Part shown: one piece after another, positions 34,729 to 44,667 of the stretch
Layout of the letters: each line of letters starts with the position of its first letter
Position numbering within the stretch: position 1 is the first letter of the stretch
Source: CBDBND01 sp965262665
GTDB lineage: Bacteria; Pseudomonadota; Alphaproteobacteria; Rhodospirillales; Rhodospirillaceae
Assembly: GCA_965262665.1 (NCBI GenBank)
Contig: CBDHFR010000004.1
Span: forward strand, 186,001 to 250,000
DNA length: 64,000 nt
Direction of reading: 5' to 3'
Position numbers and translations under genes: made by a program
Notes under the pieces: model-generated
Database searches by the model: none
What the model was told of the DNA's origin: nothing
Seen by the model: the letters and a program-made list of their open reading frames with translations, nothing else

Positions 34729-35502
34729 TCATTGATGCCCAATAGAGCTGTTGAAGTAGTCTCGGATCTTGGCAATCAAGTGTGACACATCTATCCACGC
34801 GGTCGCGTAGACCTCATCCCTTCGCCACCCCACATTCCATAGTACAGTCCGCCCCGCATGCCGACCTCCCTTGAGAAAGGGAACATCCTGGATAGTATTG
34901 CAACCGGGATCGACGACGACACCCTGGTTCTCAAAGTAAGCGCTCCAAATTGTCTCCTTCAGTGGTGGCCACCTTGTTATCGTTGAGAGGCAGTGCATGA
35001 GGTCACCTGAGCCGGGCACATCAGACATCAGCGCGTGTATCCCACGATTGCTCTTGATTCTTTCTTCAGCGAGACCGCAGATTACGAGGCAAATATGTTC
35101 AGGCGTAAGTACTAGGCGCTTTACGAAGGTGAGGAATGAGTCGTACGGTACTATCACGCGTTCTCCGAGATCATTGGAGATGTCTAACCGGTTGTCTGTG
35201 ATATTCAGATAGTACACGTGGATGATCATTCCGAGTAGTTTTTGGAAGTGAATCGTCTTGGTCTTACCCCATGAGTCCTTCGCAATCAGATTCCAACCCC
35301 GGAGGTTGGAGGGTAGCTTGTTACCGGCAGGGTCGGCTTGTGCAATTGTCGTCGCAATATCGCGTGCGGGATGTACAAGAGTCTTGAAGTGGTAGGTCTG
35401 AATTGTTGCGGAGGGACCGCCCATCAACGGCAATGAGAAGCGTTGATTTTCGAGTTGCACAACGTGTTGGCGGAGTAACTCTACCTGATCTACCAGGAGC
35501 AT
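34729..35502 (-). CDS. Hypothetical protein, perhaps the C-terminal part of a frameshifted membrane/coiled-coil gene
   Basis: I take ATG 35502 (MLLVDQVELLRQHVVQLENQ) as the conserved start of this frame, giving 257 residues. The product begins with a coiled-coil-like segment and continues with alternating strands and helices (TIQTYHFKTLVHPARDIATT, LLGMIIHVYYLNITDNRLDI, RLVLTPEHICLVICGLAEER). I recognise no family. Directly upstream, in another frame (to about 35749), the DNA encodes YSFASYALLLSFPIPGASYF and AKSMHMLASNRDTLRKDKVE, a membrane segment plus more coiled coil. The two frames meet near 35507, so one longer gene with a frameshift is likely. The rest of 35584-35822 shows nothing else. 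Confidence 0.45.
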   Translation of the reverse strand: MLLVDQVELLRQHVVQLENQRFSLPLMGGPSATIQTYHFKTLVHPARDIATTIAQADPAGNKLPSNLRGWNLIAKDSWGKTKTIHFQKLLGMIIHVYYLNITDNRLDISNDLGERVIVPYDSFLTFVKRLVLTPEHICLVICGLAEERIKSNRGIHALMSDVPGSGDLMHCLSTITRWPPLKETIWSAYFENQGVVVDPGCNTIQDVPFLKGGRHAGRTVLWNVGWRRDEVYATAWIDVSHLIAKIRDYFNSSIGHQ

Positions 35503-35822
35503 TGTCTTGTTCCACCTTGTCTTTCCGCAAAGTGTCCCGATTGGACGCCAGCATGTGCATGGACTTCGCAAAGTATGACGCACCCGGTATAGGGAATGAT
35601 AGGAGGAGCGCGTAAGAAGCGAAGCTGTAACGCAGATCAGGCGGCTGCGGAAATGTGCGGCGGTGTGTCCATGTCGGCCTCGACACTGTCGGAAAGCAGA
35701 CCAGTTTTGGAGCTGATTGGTTAGTAGCTACTGACCCAAAGCGGCACATACGTTATCAAAGCCAAGCGGATGGCCTGTGGTGATGTCTTGAAATATTGCA
35801 ACGGATTTTTCCACCGAGCCTG

Positions 35823-36614
35823 CTACCAGTCATTCCGGAGCTCCCGCAGCTTTAGGAACACCGTTTTGTCGTCCAATTTGTCGGGCAAGTCGGTAAAAAT
35901 CTCGCGCAGCCTAGCAATCACCACGGGGTTTTGAAGACGGAAGAAGGTGTTAATTTCTTTTTCAATGGCCAATGTCGTCACGAATGCATCGTGCGTATCT
36001 TGGCCCTCCACCTCCGACATTAGCTGCTTGGCGCGTTTGTTATCCGGTTCCCGGTCGAGGGTGAAATTCAAATTGTTCACTATGTAATCGTGCCCTGGGT
36101 AGATCATAGTCTCGTCGGGGAGCTTGGCTAGCTGACCGGCAAAGGTCGCATAGAGGGAATCCGGATGGCCGCCACCCCTGCAGTGACCTGCGCCCGCATT
36201 AAACAGCGTGTCGCCGCAGAAAATGGCAGGTGTGTCGGTTCGCGAACGAAGACAAATGTGACTCATCGTGTGTCCCGGCGTGTCCAACGCTTCGAGTTCG
36301 ACGGTCTTGCCAATCTTCACTACGTCTCCCGCTTGAAGCCCGGTATTCATATCGGGAATTTGATCTCTTGCGTCCTGGTGCGCGAGAATCTTTGCTCCGG
36401 TCGCCGCCACCATTCCCTGATTACCGCCGATATGGTCACGGTGATGATGCGTATTCAGTACTTGCGTAATTTGCCAACCTTTATCTCTCGCGATGGCCAA
36501 TACTTGGCGGTATTCAAGCGGGTCGATGGCCAGAGCTTCTCCAGTATCGGGACACGCAATCAGATAATTGAAATTGCGAAAGTCATTCTCTGTCCAAATT
36601 TGTTCAACAAGCAT
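35823..36614 (-). CDS. gloB: Hydroxyacylglutathione hydrolase (glyoxalase II)
   Basis: 263 residues, full family length, intact. The metallo-beta-lactamase fold is clear: metal-binding THHHRDHIGG (about residues 54-63), the GHTMSHICL His, the Asp in FCGDTLFNAGAGHC and the late YPGHDYIVNNLNFTL His. The C-terminal glutathione-binding domain contains KEINTFFRLQNP and FLKLRELRNDW. It hydrolyses S-lactoylglutathione to D-lactate and glutathione, the second step of methylglyoxal detoxification. It is a single gene with no glyoxalase I nearby. One of the few intact housekeeping genes in this window. Confidence 0.93.
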   Translation of the reverse strand: MLVEQIWTENDFRNFNYLIACPDTGEALAIDPLEYRQVLAIARDKGWQITQVLNTHHHRDHIGGNQGMVAATGAKILAHQDARDQIPDMNTGLQAGDVVKIGKTVELEALDTPGHTMSHICLRSRTDTPAIFCGDTLFNAGAGHCRGGGHPDSLYATFAGQLAKLPDETMIYPGHDYIVNNLNFTLDREPDNKRAKQLMSEVEGQDTHDAFVTTLAIEKEINTFFRLQNPVVIARLREIFTDLPDKLDDKTVFLKLRELRNDW

Positions 36615-36711
36615 CGTGAACGTGTCCCTTTTGTGTCATTGACGTAATATTTTAATAGTTGACGTCCAGTACGTCAGTGCCGCTCACGTAGTTAGCGGAT
36701 GGAGTAGTTAG

Positions 36712-36760
36712 AGTAAATCGGGTCGAGCCGGGAAGTAAGGTCTCGCAGGCATTGTCAGAG
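36712..36760. repeat. IS6 leader relic
   Basis: GTAAATCGGGTCGAGCCGGG then AAGTAAGGTCTCGC resembles the IS6-like 5' leader with a short deletion, followed by GGCATTGTCAGAG. It lies 50 bp before the next IS6 end. Confidence 0.45.
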
Positions 36761-37062
36761 AAAACGGCGTTGAGTCCAGGTGTATGCTTTCCGAGAACGC
36801 CATCCAGACGGCATTGTCAGACTAAATCGGCTTGAGCTGGGAATTAAGGTCTCCTAGCCTCGGGCAATGAAAAATCCCTTCCGTTATTTCAACAGCTCGC
36901 CCAAGGTAATCCGCAGCGCTGTGATGACGTATATCCGCTATCCGCTGTCGCTGAGACAGGTTGAAGATATTCTGTTCGAGCGCGGCATCGACATTTGCCA
37001 TGAAACCGTACGGTACTGGTGGAACCGTTTTGGCCCGTTGTTTGCCGCTGAAATCCGGAAAC

Positions 37063-38510
37063 GCCGTGTTCATCGTGGTTTGTATGAACGCCTCCCGGGA
37101 CGCAAGGACCGATTTTGTGCGGCGGGCAGGCAGATTGCAGTTTTGTATCCGGCCTTTGAGTGCGAGGCTTCTTGCTCGCTGGCCCTGATGGGATCTGCCG
37201 ATCCGCGCCTCATTTCCTACCGTGGGCTTCTCGCCCTAACCACGATGCAGGCTTAGCGGATCGCGGTCTGACCTGTTTGCCATCACACCTTGTCGTACCT
37301 TGCGCAACACCTCCTGTGTCGGTTCGTTATCCCGTCGTCTGCCGCGCCTAGACCGGCTGGCTGTTGAAGTTCGTCTGGTACGCCCGGTCATGGGCCAATA
37401 GGGCCCAGATCGTGCGTGCCGTCTTATTGGCCAGTGCGACCGTGACCACGTTGGGCGGTCGCCGCTCGGCTAGGCGCAGCGCCCATTCGGGGGCGTCTTG
37501 GCGTTGGTGAGCACGGCGCGCGCGCCGTGGATCAGCAGGGTGCGGAGATATTTGTCACCGCGCTTGGAAATGCCGAGCGTGCGAACCCGTCCCCCAGTGC
37601 CTGTGTGCCGGGGCACCAGGCCGAGCCAGGCGGCAAACTCGCGGCCGGACCTGAGGGCAGCGGGATCACCCATCGCCACCACCACAGCCGTTGCGGTCAG
37701 TACCCCGACACCGGGAATCTCCGCAATCCGCTGGCTGGCGGCATTGCTGCGGTGCCACAGTTTGATCCGCCGTTCGATCTCGCCGCTCTCCTTGTCGAGC
37801 TGGGCCACCCGCGCCCACTGCTCGGCTAAGGTCTCCACGATCATCACCGGAAGGCGCTCCGAGACCCGCTCCAGGGCCGGGGCGATCGCACGGCTTATGC
37901 CGGCCCGGCCTTGCGGCATGACCTCGCCGTATTCGCTCAGAAGGCCGCGCAGGCCGTTGATCTGGGCAGTGCGGAACTTCACCAGCTGCTGGCGCATGCG
38001 GTGCATTGCCAGGACCGCCTGCTGTTCCTCGGTCTTGATCGCAACGGTCTTGATGCCGGGTTGCTGAACCGCGGTCCAGATCGCCCGCGCGTCCTGCGCA
38101 TCGTTCTTATTGCCGCCAACGAAGGGCCGAACAGCCTTGGCCGGCAACAGCCGGGGCTCGTGCCCGAGTTCCCGCAGCCGGCGCGCCCAATGCTGCGTGC
38201 CGCCGCACGCCGCCATCGCCACAACGCAGGGCGTGCGGTTGGCGAAGTGCTCCAGGAACTTCGCCCGCGTCAGCTTCAAATCGACAATCTCACCCGCCTC
38301 CATATCCACCCAGTGCAACTGGAACACTCGCTTTGCCGTATCCACACCAACGACGGTTCTGTTGGTCTTCATGTCGGATCCTCCGGTTTGCCCGTGAAGA
38401 GCTTGCTCTTCACCACTTGGCACTTTGATACCGTCGGCCCGCGAGGGTCCAACCCTTTCGGCCTTCGAACATCAAGGGGTGGGAGGCGTTCATCCCATTT
38501 CCTATTCGCT
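37063..38510 (-). mobile_element. IS110-family element, IS1111 group, no. 2
   Basis: Sub-terminal inverted repeats ATGAACGCCTCCC (37084-37096) and GGGAGGCGTTCAT (38481-38493). The longer non-coding part is on the 3' side of the transposase gene (37063-37347), as expected for this group. The outer limits are given by the IS6 sequence on both sides. Confidence 0.8.
37348..38372 (-). pseudogene. IS110-family (IS1111 group) transposase, 3' frameshift
   Basis: ATG 38372 follows CCGGAGGATCCGAC. RuvC-like domain: TVVGVDTAKRVFQLHWVDME, CVVAMAACGGTQHWARRL and GGNKNDAQDARAIW. C-terminal domain: RIAEIPGVGVLTATAVVVAM and REFAAWLGLVPRHTGTGGRV with GDKYLRTLLIHGARAVL. After NAKTPP the frame shifts by one base near 37490. 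The natural end EWALRLAERRPPNVVTVALA with TIWALLAHDRAYQTNFNSQP lies in another frame to a stop at 37348. The present frame ends at 37470. Possibly still partly functional, but the conserved C-terminus is lost. Confidence 0.88.
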
Positions 38511-38847
38511 GTGGCGCTGGCATCTTGATGAGGTATTTGTCCGGATCAACGGCGAGACACATTATCTATGGCGTGCCGTTGACCATGAAGGCGAAGTGCT
38601 TGAGGTCTATGCCGCGAAACGGCGGGATCGTGAAGCCGCGGTTAGGTTCCTGAAGCGGGCTATGAAGCGTCATGGCCGGCCGGCCACGATCGTCACGGCC
38701 AGGCTACAGTCATACCGGGCGGCGATGAAGGTGATCGGCACTGCGGCCGCCCAGACCTGCGGTCGTTGGCTGAACAACCTAGCGGAAAACTCACATCGGC
38801 CCTTCCGACGACGGGAAGGGGCAATGGCTCGGTTCAGAGACATCAAG

Positions 38848-40103
38848 TGTAGTGGTTCAGATGTGATCTGACAGTTGGCCGTTTTTCCGGCGGCCTCTGT
38901 TAGGTCAAGTTCAGTTCACGAACTTTTCCTTCCAGATTTCTTTGCCCTCGATCATGGTCTGGAACGGCGTTCTGCCGCAACACATTTTGCCCTGATGAGT
39001 GCGTTCCGTGTTGTAGTGATGTAGCCATTGATCCAGATCGTCCTGCAGCGCATCGACGCTGTCGTAGAGTCTTTTGCGGAACGCGACCTGGTAGAACTCC
39101 TGCAGCACGGTCTTGTGAAAGCGCTCGCGGATGCCGTTTGTTTGCGGTGATTTCACCTTGGTCTTGGTGTGGTCGATATCGTTGATGGCCAGGAAGAGCT
39201 GGTAGTCGTGCTTGTCCGCTCGCCCGCAGTATTCCGTACCCCTGTCGGTCATGATCCGCAGCACAGGCAGGTCGTGCTCGTCATGGAACGGCAGCACCCG
39301 GTCATTGAGCAGGTCGGCGGCGGTGATCGGCGTCTTGGTGGTGTAGAGCTTGGCCTGCGCGACCTTGGAATAGGGATCGACATAGCTCTGCTGGTAGATC
39401 CGCCCCACCCCCTTCAGGGTGCCGACATAGAAGGTGTCCTGTGAACCCAGATAGCCGGGGTGGGCCGTTTCCACCTCGCCGCGGGCTTCGTCGTCGCGAT
39501 TCTTCTTTTCCAAGGCCTGCACCTGGGCCTCGTATGTGGGCCTCGGTCAGAATGATGCCGTCCTCGGCGACCTTGGTCTCCAGCGCCTTCAGCCGGGCCT
39601 TGAAGTTGGCCAGGTCATGCCGCAGCCAGATCGAGCGGACGCCTGAGGGCGAGACAAAGACACCCTGCTTGCGCAGCTCGTTGGAGGTGCGGGCCTGACC
39701 ATAGGCCGGAAACTCCAGCGCGGATTTGATCACCGCCTGCTCGGTGGCTTCACCGACGCGGTTGGCAAGATTGGGTTTGCGCCGGGTGCGCTCGAACAAG
39801 GCCTCGACGCCGCCTTCCTCAACCGCGGCCTTGTAGCGGTAAAAGGTGTCGCGCGACATGCCCATGACCTGGCAGGGACCTGGCAGGCCTTCGACACGTT
39901 GCCCAGTTCCTCGGCCAGATTCAGCAATCCAGTTTTGTGTTTGATGATCTTGTCGGTAGTATTCAACATCGTGGTGTCCTCGTTTTGTGGTTGGTGTGCA
40001 CCACCATCAAAACGGACAACCACCATCTCCATCAAGAGATGCGCCGCTCCCATTCCAGCTTGCTGGGAAGGGAGCGGTGTCAGATCACATCGCGACTAAC
40101 TCA
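38848..40103 (-). mobile_element. IS481-family element, copy 2
   Basis: Ends are TGTAGTGGTTCAGATGTGAT and GGTGTCAGATCACATCG, identical to copy 1. It is inserted in the IS6-like transposase gene after the RDIK codons. Confidence 0.85.
38911..39969 (-). pseudogene. IS481-family transposase, two frameshifts
   Basis: From ATG 39969 the frame breaks after SKACQV at the same 11-bp insertion seen in copy 1. It resumes at MGMSRDTFYRYKAAVEEGGV, breaks again near 39530 (ILTEAHIRGPG against the natural ILTEAQVQALEKK) and finishes in a third frame. That last frame contains SQDTFYVGTLKGVGRIYQQS (catalytic region), LRIMTDRGTEYCGRADKHDY and KSPQTNGIRERFHKTVLQEF. All domains are present but not in one frame. 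Confidence 0.9.
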
Positions 40104-40297
40104 CCTTAAGACCCTGCAGAAATTCGCCGCCGTCCATGCCTCGATCTATAACTATTTCTACCACCAACGTCATCTCAACCGCCGCGACACTATTAAACAA
40201 GACCGAGCCGCTGCCTTGGCCGAGTGGCGTCAACTTGCTACCTGAAAATCCTCTATTATGGGTTCTTCTGCTCCGGGCTAGTTAATCTGACAATGCC

Positions 40298-40385
40298 AAC
40301 CGATTCCGTGGTCCAGTATTGCTCCGGGATTAATACTTCAGCCCATTTACTCTGACAATGCCGGATGAGGTCTTCAAGGGGGACA
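40298..40385. repeat. IS6-type end and family-2 stub
   Basis: ATTTACTCTGACAATGCC (ending 40361) is an IS6/MITE-1 terminus. GGATGAGGTCTTCAAGGGGGACA (40362-40384) is a family-2 right arm directly next to it. Confidence 0.5.
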
Positions 40386-40470
40386 TGGCTTTTCTTGCAA
40401 TTTTTGAGCAGCGCGGGATTCCCTTTTTGCCCGAACTGTGATTCTCTTAGTGCATCGCTCAACGGGGGAT

Positions 40471-41180
40471 GCGATGCGCCCGAAACTGACGCTCAAGATT
40501 GATCACGACGACCTTTTCCGTACCCGTCTAGACCCCATCATCAACATGCGCCATGAGTTGGTTGTGCTGGCCAATCGCATTGATTGGACATGGCTCGACG
40601 AGCGGCCTGCCGACCGCTTCGCTGTAGATGGTCGGCCGGCGGAGCCAGTCCGCTTCATGATCGGCATGTTCCTGCTGAAGCACACCTATTGGCTGTCCGA
40701 CAAGCAGGTGTGGGACCGCCGGGTGCACGATCCCTCCTTCCAGCACTTCACCGGCGAAGAGTTCTTCCGCATGACCTCATTCACGAACGCTCCGGCTTGA
40801 GCGACTGGAGCAAGCAGATCGGCGATCGCCTCAAGATTCTGCTGCAAGAAAGCGTGCACCTAGCTGAGGAAAGCGGTGCCCTGAAAAAGCGCGATCTCGC
40901 CGGCGTCACCGTCGACACCACGGTGGAGTCCAAGAACGTTACCTTGCCGACCGATGCCAAGCTGCTCCTCACCACTATCACAAAGCTCGGCGAACTCGCT
41001 AAAAAGAACACTGTAGGCCTCCGCTGGTCCTATGACGGGGCCGTCATCGGTCAAAACAAAGTAGACGGCCAAATCAATCGGAACTTCCTCAATGAACGCC
41101 TCGGCGATCAGATCAACGCAGGGATGAGCGCCGTCGGTTACAACTTCCGCGTCATTTTCATATGGATGAAGCTTATCTTG
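40471..41180 (+). pseudogene. IS5-family-type transposase, frameshifted and deleted
   Basis: ATG 40471 gives MRPKLTLKIDHDDLFRTRLD, VRFMIGMFLLKHTYWLSDKQ and FQHFTGEEFF, a DUF772-type N-terminus. Frame changes follow near 40790 (SDWSKQIGDRLKILLQESVH) leading to DLAGVTVDTTVESKNVTLPT with the first catalytic Asp. A deletion joins this to a C-terminal piece (VDGQINRNFLNERLGDQINA and GYNFRVIFIWMKLILW). Inactive relic; no clear element ends were found. Confidence 0.75.
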
Positions 41181-41291
41181 TGGCTAATCACCGCAGACAT
41201 AATCGCAGATCTCATGCCAATTACCGCGTCTAAAACAGCCTATTAACAGTCGACTAATTTGTATTGCTCTAACAGTGCCGGAACCAGACCT

Positions 41292-41555
41292 ATGGCAAAT
41301 AAGATAATGCTTCCTTGCAGCACACACCGATGGGCCGTGCCAAGTGTAGGTGATAACGCATTGTTATGCGAAACGTGCGGATGCAGGAAACGCTTTGTTG
41401 AAGACGTAACACCAAAAGTGAGAACTTCTTACGTCACTGAGGTCCTGATTAGGCAAGGCAGTGAAGCCTATAAGAAATTCACAGATGCTTTTGGAGCAGC
41501 GGATGAGGATGCGCATCGACGGGCGGCTTCTCAACAACGAGAATTAGATTTATGA
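41292..41555 (+). CDS. Small protein with a zinc-ribbon-like Cys pattern
   Basis: I prefer ATG 41292 (MANKIMLPCSTHRWAVPSVG) to the upstream TTG. The product is about 87 residues. CSTHRW and LCETCGCRKRF give a C-H...CxxC arrangement suggesting a metal-binding knuckle. A helical segment (RTSYVTEVLIRQGSEAYKKF) and a charged tail follow. No family recognised. The frame is intact; it is AT-richer than the surrounding IS DNA. Possible partner: the truncated frame at 41634 on the same strand. Confidence 0.45.
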   Translation: MANKIMLPCSTHRWAVPSVGDNALLCETCGCRKRFVEDVTPKVRTSYVTEVLIRQGSEAYKKFTDAFGAADEDAHRRAASQQRELDL

Positions 41556-41633
41556 CTAGTATTAGGTCGCGGCGGTAAGAGCGGTGCAAAAACAGCTAAT
41601 GATCCAAGTGAACCGTCAAGCAAGATCGCAGAC

Positions 41634-41777
41634 ATGAAACCTTCAGGTTTGCACCTTTCACGATTGAGTTCCGATGAAAGGCGCCAATGGGAGAGTAGAA
41701 GCGCTTCAGTGCATCAATATATTATTGAGAGTGTTGGACTAAGCACTCAAGCTGCTTACGATGAAATTACGGCATTG
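41634..41777 (+). pseudogene. Hypothetical gene truncated by an IS3-like end
   Basis: ATG 41634 gives MKPSGLHLSRLSSDERRQWE and SASVHQYIIESVGLSTQAAY before the IS3-like terminus TGTCCGTCGTC at 41778. The remainder is lost. Family unknown. Confidence 0.4.
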
Positions 41778-42146
41778 TTGTCCGTCGTCAAAACATTTGG
41801 GACAAATGAGCGTGTTTTCTAACGGAGGATTTAGCTCATCTTGGTTGGCAGTTAAGCCGCCTGCCGTTGATGGTTCTGTCTGACGTCAGCGTCTATGGGA
41901 CAGATTGAGGGTTTTTGATAAGGGAGGATTTCTGGCTCATCGTAGAGACTGAAGGAAACGAAGATGAGGCAGAAATCGATGGATACAAGAGACAGCGCCG
42001 AACAGGCGGTGCGGGATATCCGGCGCAAGACGCGCAAGCAGTATTCGGCTGAGGAGAAGATCCGGATTGTCCTGGCGGGCCTGCGTGGCGAGGACAGCAT
42101 TTCCGAGCTGTGCCGCCGTGAGGGGATCGCCGAGAGTCTGTATTAC
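41778..42146 (+). mobile_element. IS3-like element (1512-bp type), ends only, with OrfA start
   Basis: 41778-41876 is the 3' end of the element (TGTCCGTCGTCAAAACATTT onward). It is joined directly to the opposite end TGTCTGACGTCAGCGTC at 41877 and the OrfA start (ATG 41964: MRQKSMDTRDSAEQAVRDIR, KQYSAEEKIRIVLAGLRGED). OrfB is gone. OrfA is interrupted after LYY by the IS1111-group element and resumes at 45723. Confidence 0.8.
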
Positions 42147-42322
42147 ATCTATGGACGGCTCTCCCGTTGCAAGGGAGATTGAGATGAACGGCTTGGGTCA
42201 GTTGCAAACATCTATCCGGCATCTTCCGGGTTGGTCCGGTGTGCCCAAATGGGGAATCTGGACTGGTACCGGTAAAATGGAGAGTGCCTTCTGTTAAAGT
42301 TTAAACTCAACAGGAGGCCCAT

Positions 42323-42598
42323 ATGGGTATCGGAAGAACTGAGGAATTTCGTTCTGAAGCCGTTCGGATTGCATTGACGAGCGGGCTATCACACAAGCAA
42401 GTTGCCGCCGATCTTGGCATTGGCCTGTCTACATTAGGCAAGTGGATTACCGCTCATAAGCACACTGAGCTGCTGTCCGGCCCTCATAATGATAAAGACA
42501 AGGAATTGGCTCGCCTTTGCAAGGAGAACAGGACATTGCGTGAGGAGCGGGACATTTTAAAAAAAGCGACGGCCTTCTTCGCGAGCCAAAGCCGATGA
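42323..42598 (+). CDS. IS3-family transposase OrfA, copy 2
   Basis: 91 residues, identical to the OrfA at 32316 except Ala for Ser in WITAHKHTELL. The A7G run before AFFASQSR is kept. Intact, but its OrfB partner is interrupted. Confidence 0.92.
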   Translation: MGIGRTEEFRSEAVRIALTSGLSHKQVAADLGIGLSTLGKWITAHKHTELLSGPHNDKDKELARLCKENRTLREERDILKKATAFFASQSR

Positions 42599-43185
42599 GG
42601 TTTCATTTCATCGCAAAGGAGAAGGCCAATTTTTCAATCTGCAGGATGTGCAAAGTCCTGAGGGTCAGTGAAAGCGGCTACTACGCTTGGGTGTCTCGCC
42701 CTGCCAGTCAGCGCCAACGCGACGACAGGGTCTATTTGGCCCATATTCGTGCCGAACATGCCCGTAATTATCGGGCCTATGGTCGCCAGCGAATGACTGA
42801 TGAACTCAGGGATCAAGGCAGCGTCATTGGTGAACGCCGGGTCGGGCGGTTGATGCGGGAGAACGATATTCGCATCGTCAGAACTCATAAATTCAAACGC
42901 ACGACAAACAGTAATCACAACCACAACATAGCTCCCAACCTTCTGGATGGAGATTTTCAGGCCACGGGACCAAACCAGAAATGGGCCGGTGATATCAGCT
43001 ATCTCTGGACGGCAGCGGGCTGGCTGTATCTTGCGGTGATCATCGATTTGTATTCACGCCGTGTCATTGGCTGGGCCGTCAGCGACAGGCTCAAACGGGA
43101 TTTGCCGATCAAGGCTCTGAAAAGGGCCATTGCATTGCGACAACCGCCACCAGGGGTCATTCATCATTCTGATCGTGGCTCGCAG

Positions 43186-44667
43186 GGCGGGTTCAACCGG
43201 TCGTCGCAACACGTTCAGTTTGACTGGCCTGCAAGCACTGGTCCAGAGCTTCGGCGGGAGTTCTCCATCCGAGGGTCTTGCGGGGCCGTGTATTGAGCGC
43301 GTCAGCAACAACTGCGAGTACGTCCGGACTGTGTGCGCTCAGATCGGTTCCTTTCGGGAAGTACTGTCGAAGCAATCCATTGGTGTTCTCGTTCGTTCCG
43401 CGTTGCCAAGGGCTGTGCGGTTCGCAGAAGTAGACGGGAAGGCCGGTTGCGATCCGCAGATCCGCATGCCTGGCCATCTCTGCTCCCTGGTCCCAGGTCA
43501 GCGAGCGGCGAAGCTGCGCTGGCAATGTCGTGATCGTCCGGGCGATGGCATCGCGAACCGCTTCAGCCCCATGCTCGCTCCAGCCGGCAAGCGCAGGCCC
43601 GTTCTTCACGCGCGGGACGGTGCCGTGGCCTTCCATTCGGGGAAGATGCAGCAGCATTGTGAACCGCGTGGCGCGTTCCACCAGAGTGCCGATCGCCGAT
43701 CTGCCCAAGCCGATGATCAGGTCACCTTCCCAGTGTCCGGGTACGGCCCGATCAGCTGCTTCCGCCGATCGTTCACTGATCATGATCTCAGGCGTGACGA
43801 AGGATTTTCCCCGCCGGCGGCTACGTGCCCGAGGCACGCGCAGTGCCCTTCCCGTGCGAAGGCAGGCGGTCAGCTCACGACGGAGTGCGCCGCGGCCCTG
43901 TACGTAGAGCGCCTGATAGATCGCCTCATGACTGATCCGCATCGCTTGATCCTCGGGCCCGTCCCCAGGATAGTCGATCCGAAGACGGTGCGCGATCTGC
44001 TCAGGACTCCAGGCCCTGGCCCATCGCCTGCGCTGCCGCGGCCCATGCCGACGACCGTTCCAGACGACGCGTGGCCCCTCGATCACCGTTCCATCCGGTG
44101 CCGAGATCCGACCCGCAAGCCGATCCTGCACATCGCGCCGCAGCGCCTCATTCGTTGCCAGCTTGGCTGGCTGCGGCCTTTTGGCGGATCGATCAGCATG
44201 CCACTGCGCCGTCGTTGCTCGGTAGTCCAGGCCACCGCTTCGGGTCGCCGCGTTGCGCCGCACCTCGCGGGAGATCGTCGACGGTGCTCGCTCCAGCCGG
44301 CAAGCAATATGACGTATGCCTCTTCCCTGAGCGCGCAGAAGAGCAATCTCCTCACGTTCCTCGAAAGACAGGTAACGTCCTGACAGCGGCTTGGCCGATT
44401 GCGATAAATGTGCTGGTGGCATGCCGCCCGACCTCCGGAACCACCTCGAGCCTACCGGAGGGGATACACCGGCATCTCGGGCCGCGTCCTCGCTCGAACG
44501 CCCCGTCGCAATCGCTGCCCAGAACCGAACAAGCTCCTCACGCCGTGCCGAGTCCGGTCGACCTGGCGAATGCAACTTGCTCCGTCCAGACCGATCCGAC
44601 CGCCGTCTGCGTACCCGTCATAGCAACCTCCTATGCCAGAGTGTTGCGACGACCGATTGAACCCGCC
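43186..44667 (-). mobile_element. IS30-family element (1482 bp)
   Basis: GGCGGGTTCAACCGGTCGTC and GACGACCGATTGAACCCGCC form ~27-bp inverted ends. The 3-bp target duplication CAG is at 43183-43185 and 44668-44670. Confidence 0.93.
43193..44575 (-). CDS. IS30-family transposase
   Basis: Up to 460 residues. The start is uncertain: the frame opens after a TGA near 44617 and TTG 44575 is the first usual start. HTH_38 region: GRYLSFEEREEIALLRAQGR with IRHIACRLERAPSTISREVR. The rve/DDE domain follows: GHWEGDLIIGLGRSAIGTLV (first Asp), LRRSLTWDQGAEMARHADLR (second Asp) and PWQRGTNENTNGLLRQYFPK (Glu). All catalytic positions are present and the gene is intact. Confidence 0.9.
   Translation of the reverse strand: MHSPGRPDSARREELVRFWAAIATGRSSEDAARDAGVSPPVGSRWFRRSGGMPPAHLSQSAKPLSGRYLSFEEREEIALLRAQGRGIRHIACRLERAPSTISREVRRNAATRSGGLDYRATTAQWHADRSAKRPQPAKLATNEALRRDVQDRLAGRISAPDGTVIEGPRVVWNGRRHGPRQRRRWARAWSPEQIAHRLRIDYPGDGPEDQAMRISHEAIYQALYVQGRGALRRELTACLRTGRALRVPRARSRRRGKSFVTPEIMISERSAEAADRAVPGHWEGDLIIGLGRSAIGTLVERATRFTMLLHLPRMEGHGTVPRVKNGPALAGWSEHGAEAVRDAIARTITTLPAQLRRSLTWDQGAEMARHADLRIATGLPVYFCEPHSPWQRGTNENTNGLLRQYFPKGTDLSAHSPDVLAVVADALNTRPRKTLGWRTPAEALDQCLQASQTERVATTG

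Larger units (their letters stand above)
36810..40297 (+). mobile_element. IS6-like element carrying two nested insertions
   Basis: The left end GGCATTGTCAGACTAAATCG (36810) and right end TAGTTAATCTGACAATGCC (40297) enclose three transposase segments in the same orientation: codons for MKNPFRYFNSSPKVIRSAVM to FAAEIRKR (36867-37062), RWHLDEVFVRINGETHYLW to RFRDIK (38510-38847), and LKTLQKFAAVHASIYNYFY to WRQLAT (40104-40243). An IS1111-group element separates the first two and IS481 copy 2 the last two. The middle segment has the IVTARLQSY variant lacking the second catalytic Asp. The 3' segment is more diverged than the rest. Confidence 0.85.

Noticed and set aside
43130..44383. 417-codon plus-strand ORF over IS30
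   Set aside because: Antisense shadow of the IS30 transposase; its ends fall inside two different elements.
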